Part shown: one piece after another, positions 54,937 to 63,003 of the stretch
Numbering within the stretch: position 1 is the stretch's first letter
Layout: each line of letters opens with the position of its first letter
DNA from: Stenotrophomonas rhizophila
GTDB taxonomy: Bacteria; Pseudomonadota; Gammaproteobacteria; Xanthomonadales; Xanthomonadaceae
NCBI RefSeq assembly: GCF_003751305.1
Contig: NZ_RJKV01000001.1
Coordinates: 973,586 to 1,037,585, forward strand
Reading direction: 5' to 3'
Length of the DNA: 64,000 nucleotides
Notes under the pieces: model-generated
Seen by the model: only the letters and a program-made list of their open reading frames with translations
What the model was told of the DNA's origin: nothing
Database searches by the model: none
Translations under genes and position numbers: made by a program

Positions 54937-55184
54937 TGCAGATCTCCTGAAACGATTGGCGGCACGGCGGAAAAGCAAAACGCGCGTCTATTCGCGCGCG
55001 CTTCGGGCATTCCTGCTCGTGCATCAGACTTCCGGTTCGATGCTAGCACGCGGTTTTTCGCGCGATAACCCCGCAAAACGCTGTTGCATAGCAGCATTTT
55101 GCGCGACGTTTGCCGAATCCTGCGTTGCCACCGAGGGCCAGTCGTACAATGGCCGACATTGCCTACACGTTGCCGTGCGCTGCC

Positions 55185-56216
55185 TTGAAGAAGTCCGATT
55201 TCAACTACGAACTCCCGCCTGAACTGATTGCCCAGGCGCCCCTTGCCGAACGCTCGGCCAGCCGCCTGATGGTGGTGCCGCCGGCGCCGGCCGCCTTCGA
55301 GCACCGTCAGGTGCGCGACCTGCCTGATCTGCTGCGCGCAGGCGACCTGCTGGTGTTCAACGACACCCGGGTGATTCCGGCCCGTCTGTTCGGCCAGAAG
55401 GCCAGCGGCGGCCGTGTCGAGATCCTGATCGAGCGCCTGCTCGGTGGTCAGCAGGCCCGCGCGCAGGTCGGCGCGAGCAAATCGCCCAAGCCGGGCAGCT
55501 GCATCGCGCTCGACGCGGGTGGCGAGGCCGAGGTGCTGGGCCGCGACGGCGAGTTCTATGTGTTGCAGTTCCACGTGCCCGAGGCCCTGGAGCAATGGCT
55601 GCTGCATGCCGGCCGGCTGCCGCTGCCGCCCTACATCCAGCGCGAGCCGGGCGTGGACGACCGCGAGCGCTACCAGACCGTGTTTGCGCGCGAGATCGGC
55701 GCGGTGGCCGCCCCGACCGCCGGCCTGCACTTCGATGAGGCCCTGCTGGCCACGTTGAAGGACAGGGGCGTGGACTTCGGCCACGTGACACTGCATGTGG
55801 GCGCGGGCACCTTCCAGCCGGTCCGCGTGGACGATCTGAAAGAACACGTGATGCACCGCGAATGGCTGAACGTCGGCGCCGAGCTGGTCCAGCAGGTGCG
55901 CCGCACCCGGGCTGCCGGCGGACGGGTGATCGGCGTCGGGACCACCGTGGTGCGTGCACTGGAAAGCGCCATGCGCGAGGGCGAACTGCTGCCGTATGCC
56001 GGGGAAACCCAGATCTTCATCACCCCGGGCTACCGGATCCGCAGCGTGGACGCGATGGTCACCAACTTCCATCTGCCGGAAAGCACGCTGCTGATGATGA
56101 TCTCCGCGTTTGCCGGCCAGGCCCGGGTGTTCGAGGCCTACCAGGCCGCGATCGCGGAGAAGTACCGCTTCTTCAGCTATGGCGATGCGATGCTGCTGTT
56201 CCCGCAGGGGGAATGA
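55185..56216 (+). CDS. queA: S-adenosylmethionine:tRNA ribosyltransferase-isomerase QueA
   Basis: QueA adds the epoxycyclopentane part of queuosine to tRNA, using SAM as ribosyl donor. The protein has NDTRVIPARLFGQKASGG, VLQFHVPEALEQW, FAREIGAVAAPTAGLHFDEA, VGAGTFQPVRVDDLKEHVMH and TNFHLPESTLLMM. TTG 55185 gives the expected start MKKSDFNYELPPELIAQAPL (343 residues). ATG 55149 would add 12 residues but overlaps a -10-like TACAAT (55145-55150). tgt follows, as in the usual queuosine operon. Confidence 0.95.
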   Translation: MKKSDFNYELPPELIAQAPLAERSASRLMVVPPAPAAFEHRQVRDLPDLLRAGDLLVFNDTRVIPARLFGQKASGGRVEILIERLLGGQQARAQVGASKSPKPGSCIALDAGGEAEVLGRDGEFYVLQFHVPEALEQWLLHAGRLPLPPYIQREPGVDDRERYQTVFAREIGAVAAPTAGLHFDEALLATLKDRGVDFGHVTLHVGAGTFQPVRVDDLKEHVMHREWLNVGAELVQQVRRTRAAGGRVIGVGTTVVRALESAMREGELLPYAGETQIFITPGYRIRSVDAMVTNFHLPESTLLMMISAFAGQARVFEAYQAAIAEKYRFFSYGDAMLLFPQGE

Positions 56217-57413
<1,197 letters not shown>

Positions 57414-57567
57414 AGTGACCCCCGCCGGCCGATCCGGCGCGCCGACCCTGCCAAACGGCCCAAGGACGAACTCCCGGGGCCATGGCATACTTCGAGGCTG
57501 ACCCCCGTTTCGCGGCGACTCCCTGACCCTTCAAGGGGCTGGGCGCCTCCCAACCCAAGGACACACT

Positions 57568-57912
57568 ATGAACCTGCTCGCCTTCCTCATTCCCACCGCC
57601 AACGCCCAGGCCGCCGGTGGCCAGCCGCAGGGCATGGGTCTGACCACCCTGCTGTTCCCGATCATCCTGATCGCGATCATGTACTTCCTGATGATCCGCC
57701 CGCAGATGAAGCGCCAGAAGGAACACAAGGCCATGCTGGAGAAGGTCAAGCGCGGTGACGAAGTGCTGACCAACGGCGGCATCGCCGGCGTGGTCACCGA
57801 CATCGGCGACAACTTCATCACCATCGAAGTGGCCGAGAACGTGCGCATCCGCGTGCAGAAGGGCGCCGTGGGCAATGTGCTGCCGACCGGCACGCTGAAG
57901 TCGGCCAACTGA
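57568..57912 (+). CDS. yajC: Preprotein translocase accessory subunit YajC
   Basis: YajC is a one-helix inner-membrane protein that associates with SecDF-YidC. The 114-residue protein has the membrane helix TTLLFPIILIAIMYFLMIRP, then QMKRQKEHKAMLEKVKRGDE, NGGIAGVVTDIGDNFITIEV. An AAGG ribosome site precedes the ATG. It is the first gene of the yajC-secD-secF group, in the usual order after queA-tgt. Confidence 0.96.
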   Translation: MNLLAFLIPTANAQAAGGQPQGMGLTTLLFPIILIAIMYFLMIRPQMKRQKEHKAMLEKVKRGDEVLTNGGIAGVVTDIGDNFITIEVAENVRIRVQKGAVGNVLPTGTLKSAN

Positions 57913-57970
57913 TCCACTCCCTTTCCGTTCAACCGCGGTGCCGGGACGGGCACCGCGCGGGACCCAAGCA

Positions 57971-59824
57971 ATGCTCGAATTTCCACGCTGGAAGTATTTC
58001 CTCATCCTGATCGTGCTGGCGGTCAGTGCGCTGTACGCACTGCCCAACATCTACCAGAAGGACCCTGCCGTGCAGATCACCGCCAACCGTGGCGGGCAGA
58101 TCGACGACGCCCTGCGCGACCGCGTGCTGGGTGACCTCAAGCAGGCCGGCGTGGAGCCGTTGTCGGTGGCCAAGGAAGGCGACAGCCTGATCGTGCGCCT
58201 GCCGACGCTGCAGGCGCAGACCGCCGCCAACGACGCCCTGCGCGACGAGATGGGCGAGGACTACGTGGTTGCCCTGAACCTGGCCTCCACCGTGCCGGAG
58301 TGGCTGAGCGACCTCGGCGCCAAGCCGATGGTGCTGGGCCTGGATCTGCAGGGCGGCGTGCACTTCGTGCTGCAGGTCGACCAGAAAGCCGCACTGGACA
58401 AGCGTCTGGATGCCTACGCCGAAGACGTGCGGACCAGCCTGCGCGATGCCCGCATTGCCTACCAGTCGGTCGAACGCCGTGGCGACAACACCATCGTGGC
58501 GAGCATCAGCCCGTCCGCCGGTGCCGATGCTGCCGCGCGTGCCCGCGAAGTGATGGTCAAGGCGCAGCCGACGCTGGGCTACGAGGTGGCGGGCAACCGC
58601 ATCACTGTGAGCATGCCGGAGACCGAACTGACCGCGATCGCCAACGGCGCCATCGAGCAGAACGTCAACACGCTGCGCAACCGTGTCAACCAGCTCGGTG
58701 TTTCCGAGCCGATCATCCAGCGTCAGGGTGCCGACCGTGTGGTCGTGCAGCTGCCGGGTGTGCAGGACACCGCCGAAGCCAAGCGCATGATCGGTGCCAC
58801 CGCGACGCTGGAATACCGCGCCGTGGTCGAGGGCAATGCCCAGGACGCGATCACCAGTGGCCGCATTCCGCCGGAGGCCAAGGTCTACCAGCGCCGCGAT
58901 GCAGGTGGCCCGATCCTGCTCAACAAGCGCGTGATCGTGACCGGTGACCAGATGGTCGCCGCACAGGCCACCACCGACCAGAACGGCGCCGCGGCGGTGA
59001 GCGTGACGCTGAACAATGTCGGCGGCCAGCGCATGTTTGATTTCACCAGCGCCAACGTCAACAAGCCGATGGCGGTGGTCTACACCGAGCGCATCCCGAC
59101 CGTGAACGTGGTCGATGGCAAGGAAGTGCGCAGCTTCCGCGTCAAGGAAGAAGTGATCTCGGTCGCCAATATCAACGGCGTGTTCGGCAAGAACTTCCAG
59201 ACCACCGGCCTTGAGAAGACCGAGGCGGAAAATCTGGCCAAGCTGCTGAAATCCGGTTCGCTGGCTGCACCGATGGACTTCGTTGAAGAACGCATCGTCG
59301 GCCCCAGCCTGGGTGCGGAGAACGTCGAGCGCGGCGTGACCGCGGTCGGCTTCGCGTTCCTGTTCACCCTGATCTTCTTCACCGTGTACTACCGGATGTT
59401 CGGCGTGATCACCTCGGTGGCCATGCTGTTCAACCTGCTGATCGTGGTGGCGGTGATGTCGCTGTTCAGTGCGACGATGACGCTGCCCGGCTTTGCCGGT
59501 CTGGCGTTGTCGATCGGCCTGTCGGTCGACGCCAACGTGCTGATCAACGAACGTATCCGTGAAGAGCTGCGGGCCGGCATGCCGCCCAAGACGGCCATCG
59601 TGGCCGGTTACGAGAAGGCTTCCGGGACCATCCTGGACGCCAACCTCACCGGCATTCTGGCGGGTGTGGCGTTGTATGCGTTCGGTACCGGTCCGTTGAA
59701 GGGCTTCGCCGTGACGATGATCGTCGGCATCCTGGCCTCCATGTTCACTGCAATCACCGTCTCGCGTGCCCTTGCCGTGCTGCTTTACAGCCGCCGCAAG
59801 AAGCTCAAGACCCTGGCCATCTGA
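57971..59824 (+). CDS. secD: Protein-export membrane protein SecD
   Basis: SecD with SecF uses the proton gradient to help pull proteins across the membrane after SecYEG. The 617-residue protein starts MLEFPRWKYFLILIVLAVSA, has the SecD motif LGLDLQGGVHFVLQVD and a large periplasmic domain. Membrane helices follow, with MTLPGFAGLALSIGLSVDAN and INERIREELRAG. Start 57971 was preferred over an upstream in-frame codon because it opens the conserved N-terminus. Confidence 0.97.
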   Translation: MLEFPRWKYFLILIVLAVSALYALPNIYQKDPAVQITANRGGQIDDALRDRVLGDLKQAGVEPLSVAKEGDSLIVRLPTLQAQTAANDALRDEMGEDYVVALNLASTVPEWLSDLGAKPMVLGLDLQGGVHFVLQVDQKAALDKRLDAYAEDVRTSLRDARIAYQSVERRGDNTIVASISPSAGADAAARAREVMVKAQPTLGYEVAGNRITVSMPETELTAIANGAIEQNVNTLRNRVNQLGVSEPIIQRQGADRVVVQLPGVQDTAEAKRMIGATATLEYRAVVEGNAQDAITSGRIPPEAKVYQRRDAGGPILLNKRVIVTGDQMVAAQATTDQNGAAAVSVTLNNVGGQRMFDFTSANVNKPMAVVYTERIPTVNVVDGKEVRSFRVKEEVISVANINGVFGKNFQTTGLEKTEAENLAKLLKSGSLAAPMDFVEERIVGPSLGAENVERGVTAVGFAFLFTLIFFTVYYRMFGVITSVAMLFNLLIVVAVMSLFSATMTLPGFAGLALSIGLSVDANVLINERIREELRAGMPPKTAIVAGYEKASGTILDANLTGILAGVALYAFGTGPLKGFAVTMIVGILASMFTAITVSRALAVLLYSRRKKLKTLAI

Positions 59825-59843
59825 CGGGAAGCGAATAGAAACC

Positions 59844-60818
59844 ATGAAACTTTTCCCGTTGCATCTGATCCCGAACGACACCAAGTTCGACTTCATGCGC
59901 ACCCGCTGGGTGGCCATCGGTCTGGCGGCGCTGGTGTTCATTGCCGCCATCGGCTGCATTGCCTTCAAGGGCTTCAACTACGCGCTGGACTTCACCGGCG
60001 GCACCGTGGTCGAAGTCCGCTTCGACAAGCCCGCTGACGTCGATGCCGTGCGCGAGCACCTGGAAGGCGCCGGTTATGCCGGTGCCCAGGTGCAGAGCTT
60101 CGGCAGCGGCAGCAACCTGCTGATCCGTCTGCAGCCGCAGGAGATGGCCGAAGGCGAGAACGCCGGTGAGGCCAACAACCGCACCGCCGAAGCCGTGCAG
60201 AAGGCGATCTCGATGGAGGGCAACCAGGCCGCCATCGTGGGTGCCGAGTTCGTCGGCCCGCAGGTGGGTAAAGAGCTGGCGCTGAACGGCCTGTACGCGG
60301 CGCTGTTCGTGCTGATCGGCTTCCTGATCTACATCGGTTTCCGCTTCGAGTGGAAGTTCGCGATGGTGGCGATCATCACCACGCTGTTCGACGTGCTGGT
60401 GGTGGCGGGTTACTTCTCGCTGAGTGGCCGTGAGTTCGATCTGACCGTGCTGGCCGGCCTGCTGTCGGTGATGGGCTTCTCGATCAACGACACCATCGTG
60501 GTGTTCGACCGTGTCCGTGAGAACTTCCGCAGCCTGCGTGTGGAGCCGCTGGAAGTGATGAACCGGTCGATCAACCAGACGCTGTCGCGCACGATCATCA
60601 CCTCGCTGGTGTTCTTCCTGTCGGTGCTGGCACTGTATCTGTACGGCGGTGGTTCGCTGGAAGGGCTGGCGCTGAGCCAGATGATCGGTGCGGTGATCGG
60701 TACGCTGTCGTCGATCTTCATTGCCTGCCCGCTGCTGACGATGGGTGCGCTGGCGGTGACCAAGCAGGATCTGCTGCCGAAGGCGAAGGACGTGGAGGCG
60801 TTGGAGCGCCGTCCGTAA
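59844..60818 (+). CDS. secF: Protein-export membrane protein SecF
   Basis: The 324-residue partner of SecD has the motifs FNYALDFTGGTVVEVRFDKP, GPQVGKELALNGLYAALFVL and LLSVMGFSINDTIVVFDRVR, and NRSINQTLSRTIITSL. It has six membrane helices. It lies 19 bases after secD and ends the operon, with a strong intrinsic terminator 27 bases downstream. Confidence 0.97.
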   Translation: MKLFPLHLIPNDTKFDFMRTRWVAIGLAALVFIAAIGCIAFKGFNYALDFTGGTVVEVRFDKPADVDAVREHLEGAGYAGAQVQSFGSGSNLLIRLQPQEMAEGENAGEANNRTAEAVQKAISMEGNQAAIVGAEFVGPQVGKELALNGLYAALFVLIGFLIYIGFRFEWKFAMVAIITTLFDVLVVAGYFSLSGREFDLTVLAGLLSVMGFSINDTIVVFDRVRENFRSLRVEPLEVMNRSINQTLSRTIITSLVFFLSVLALYLYGGGSLEGLALSQMIGAVIGTLSSIFIACPLLTMGALAVTKQDLLPKAKDVEALERRP

Positions 60819-60844
60819 GGTTTCTGGTGGTATGAAACATCTGA

Positions 60845-60875
60845 GAGGCCGCGCATTGCGCGGCCTTTCTTTTTG
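60845..60875 (+). terminator. Intrinsic terminator after secF
   Basis: AGGCCGCGC (60846-60854) pairs with GCGCGGCCT (60858-60866) around ATT, followed by TTCTTTTTGTTT. Confidence 0.92.
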
Positions 60876-60881
60876 TTTGGG

Positions 60882-60929
60882 GCCAGAGCCAGAGCCAGGG
60901 CCAGGGCCAGGGCCAGAGCCAGAGCCAGG
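60882..60929. repeat. Eight-copy hexanucleotide tandem repeat GCCAG(A/G)
   Basis: Eight head-to-tail units of GCCAGA or GCCAGG follow directly after the secF terminator, in the order AAGGGAAG by sixth base. It is a simple-sequence tract likely to vary in copy number. Confidence 0.9.
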
Positions 60930-60952
60930 GCGGCGCCTTGGGTGCTCACTGT

Positions 60953-61066
60953 TGGAGGGCGACGGATAGCGCTGTGCTGGACCCGCCGTAAACCCATCCC
61001 TGGGGGCTCGTGAGCGCCATCCATGGCGCTCCAACGGTCCTGCACAGCGCTATCCGTCACCCTCCA
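60953..61066 (+). repeat. Three-helix-junction repeat, copy 2
   Basis: A 30-bp outer stem (60953-60982 with 61037-61066, two mismatches) encloses CCCATCCCTGGG (60993-61004) and GAGCGCCAT-CC-ATGGCGCTC (61012-61031). The core CGCCGTAAACCCATCC, GGGGCTCGTG and CAACGGTCC matches copy 1; the outer stem does not. It lies in the 800-bp secF-fabV gap. Confidence 0.8.
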
Positions 61067-61100
61067 GACGGGCTGCTGGATGGCGGTCGGTAGGGCAGAG

Positions 61101-61170
61101 CGAAGCAAGGCAACGCAAGGCACAGCAAGGCACAGCAAGGCACAGCAAGGCACAGCAAAACAACGCAACC
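61101..61170. repeat. Degenerate decamer tandem repeat (CACAGCAAGG)
   Basis: Seven 10-bp units run without gaps; three are exactly CACAGCAAGG and four are variants (CGAAGCAAGG, CAACGCAAGG, CACAGCAAAA, CAACGCAACC). The AA steps recur every helical turn, which could bend DNA. It lies upstream of fabV. Confidence 0.85.
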
Positions 61171-61311
61171 CGCGCTGGCGTGGATCTACGGGGTGCAAGA
61201 ATCGGTCTTGGCATTGGTGACTCTCTGCACGCGCGATCCTGGTTCGGCGACAGTCGGCCAATCTCCAAGAGTCAGCATCCAATGCACTCGTCACAGCGTC
61301 AGGTGTGGCAG

Positions 61312-61334
61312 GTAGAGCCACGCCATGCGTGGCT
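61312..61334 (+). repeat. SMAG-type GTAG palindromic repeat
   Basis: This 23-mer is identical to the one at 1015-1037. It lies 37 bases before three-helix-junction copy 3. Confidence 0.75.
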
Positions 61335-61371
61335 GCTCTCCCGTCCGCAGCGACCCTGTGTCGGGCAGGGG

Positions 61372-61465
61372 CCGGTGAGGGCAGGGCGGGACCGACACCC
61401 GCATGGATGCGGGTGTCGAGCCTCCACGGACGGATTCACGGCGCGTCCGGTCCTGCCCTCACCGG
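61372..61465 (-). repeat. Three-helix-junction repeat, copy 3 (inverted)
   Basis: A 14-bp perfect outer stem (61372-61385 with 61452-61465) encloses a 12-bp inner hairpin (61393-61404 with 61407-61418) and a small hairpin at 61423-61434. On the minus strand the core reads CGCCGTGAATCCGTCCGTGG, GGCTCG and GCATCCATGC. Base changes in the small hairpin (CCCAT/ATGGG to TCCGT/GTGGA) keep pairing. Confidence 0.8.
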
Positions 61466-61617
61466 TCCCAGGCCACAAGGAACATACACCCCCGTCGGTT
61501 GTACTAAGCAGCGCTGCGCACTACGATCCCTTGCGTTCCGCGCAGCCGCTCCGGTGGCGCGCGACCTCCCTTTTCAACGCGCCGGTCCGCCCTGCGCCAG
61601 TCCCCCTCGAGGTTTAC

Positions 61618-62877
61618 ATGGTCATCAAACCGCGTGTGCGCGGCTTCATCTGCGTCACCACCCATCCCGTCGGCTGCGATGCGGCCGTCAAGCAGCAGAT
61701 CGATTACATCCAGTCCAAGCCGAAGATCACCCACGGCCCGAAGAAGGTGCTGGTGCTCGGCGCCTCCACCGGCTACGGGCTGGCCGCGCGCATCACCGCT
61801 GCCTTCGGCAGCGATGCCGCCACGCTGGGTGTGTTCTTCGAGCGCCCGGGCACCGAGACCAAGCCCGGCACCGCCGGCTGGTACAACACTGCCGCGTTCC
61901 ACAAGTACGCCGAGCAGGCCGGCCTGTACGCCAAGAGCGTCAATGGCGATGCGTTCTCCGATGAGGTCAAGGCCAAGGTGATCGAGCTGATCAAGCAGGA
62001 CCTCGGCCAGGTCGACCAGGTGGTGTACAGCCTGGCCGCACCGCGCCGCAAGCATCCCAAGACCGGTGAAGTGATCAGCTCCACGCTCAAGCCGATCGGT
62101 GCGCCGATCACGCTGCGCGGCCTGGATACCGACAAGGAAGTGATCACCGAGACCACGATCGAGCCGGCCAGCCCGGAAGAGATCGCCGGCACCGTCGCCG
62201 TGATGGGTGGCGAAGACTGGCAGATGTGGATCGATGCGCTGCTCGAGGCCGGTGTGCTGGCCGAGGGCGCGACCACCACGGCCTTCACTTACGTGGGTGA
62301 GGAAATCACCCAGGCGATCTACTGGAACGGCTCCATCGGCGCGGCGAAGAAGGATCTGGACGAGAAGGTCGTCGGTCTGCGCCAGAAGCTGGCCCCGATC
62401 GGTGGCGATGCGCGCGTGTCGGTGCTCAAGGCGGTGGTCACCCAGGCCAGCTCGGCGATCCCGACCATGCCGCTGTACCTGTCGCTGTTGTTCAAGGTGA
62501 TGAAAGCCAAGGGCACGCACGAAGGCTGCATCGAGCAGCTCGATACGCTGTACGACATCCTCTACGGCGGCAAGGATGCGGGCACCGCAACCGAGCGCCT
62601 GCGCCACGATCTGGTCACCGATGGCGGCCGCAAGGTCGAGCTGATCGATGACGCCGGCCGCCTGCGCGCGGACTACAAGGAAATGGCACCGGAGGTGCAG
62701 GGCGAGGTGGTCGCGCTGTGGCCACAGGTGACCAACGAGAACCTGTACGAGATCAGCGATCTGGCCGGCTACAAGGCCGATTTCCTGCGTCTGTTCGGGT
62801 TTGGCGTGGAGGGCGTGGATTACGACGCCGATGTCGCCACCGACGTGAAGATTCCGAACCTGGTCGAGATGGCCTGA
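61618..62877 (+). CDS. fabV: NADH-dependent enoyl-ACP reductase FabV
   Basis: FabV performs the last reduction of each fatty-acid elongation cycle and is known to be far less sensitive to triclosan than FabI. The 419-residue protein starts [20 protein letters not shown] and has the cofactor motif [16 protein letters not shown]. It also has [38 protein letters not shown] and the catalytic Y-x8-K ([10 protein letters not shown]). ATG 61618 opens the conserved N-terminus. The 800-bp gap upstream is filled by repeats. Confidence 0.97.
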   Translation: MVIKPRVRGFICVTTHPVGCDAAVKQQIDYIQSKPKITHGPKKVLVLGASTGYGLAARITAAFGSDAATLGVFFERPGTETKPGTAGWYNTAAFHKYAEQAGLYAKSVNGDAFSDEVKAKVIELIKQDLGQVDQVVYSLAAPRRKHPKTGEVISSTLKPIGAPITLRGLDTDKEVITETTIEPASPEEIAGTVAVMGGEDWQMWIDALLEAGVLAEGATTTAFTYVGEEITQAIYWNGSIGAAKKDLDEKVVGLRQKLAPIGGDARVSVLKAVVTQASSAIPTMPLYLSLLFKVMKAKGTHEGCIEQLDTLYDILYGGKDAGTATERLRHDLVTDGGRKVELIDDAGRLRADYKEMAPEVQGEVVALWPQVTNENLYEISDLAGYKADFLRLFGFGVEGVDYDADVATDVKIPNLVEMA

Positions 62878-62889
62878 TCGAAAGGAGGG

Positions 62890-62914
62890 ATGCCGACCAA
62901 CGGTCGGCATTTAC
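62890..62914 (-). repeat. SMAG-like palindrome (GTAA variant)
   Basis: On the minus strand GTAA is followed by ATGCCGACC-GTT-GGTCGGCAT. The tip is GTAA rather than GTAG. It lies 12 bases after the fabV stop. Confidence 0.55.
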
Positions 62915-62970
62915 TGGTGTGGCGCGTCCGTTGGTGCTTGGGCGGCGCGCCCCCTGATGCGGGGGAGGCG

Positions 62971-62995
62971 GTAGGTCACGACCGTGGGTCGTGAC
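62971..62995 (+). repeat. SMAG-type GTAG palindromic repeat
   Basis: GTAG followed by the stem GTCACGACC-GTG-GGTCGTGAC. It lies eight bases beyond the stop of the minus-strand EAL gene. Confidence 0.75.
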
Positions 62996-63003
62996 GCTTC
63001 CCC

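Noticed and set aside
60882-61170. CRISPR array suggested by short repeats
   Set aside because: The repeats are head-to-tail hexamers and decamers without unique spacers, and no cas genes are present.
61180-61617. An in-frame 146-codon extension upstream of fabV
   Set aside because: It reads through a SMAG unit and a junction repeat; FabV homologues begin at [10 protein letters not shown].
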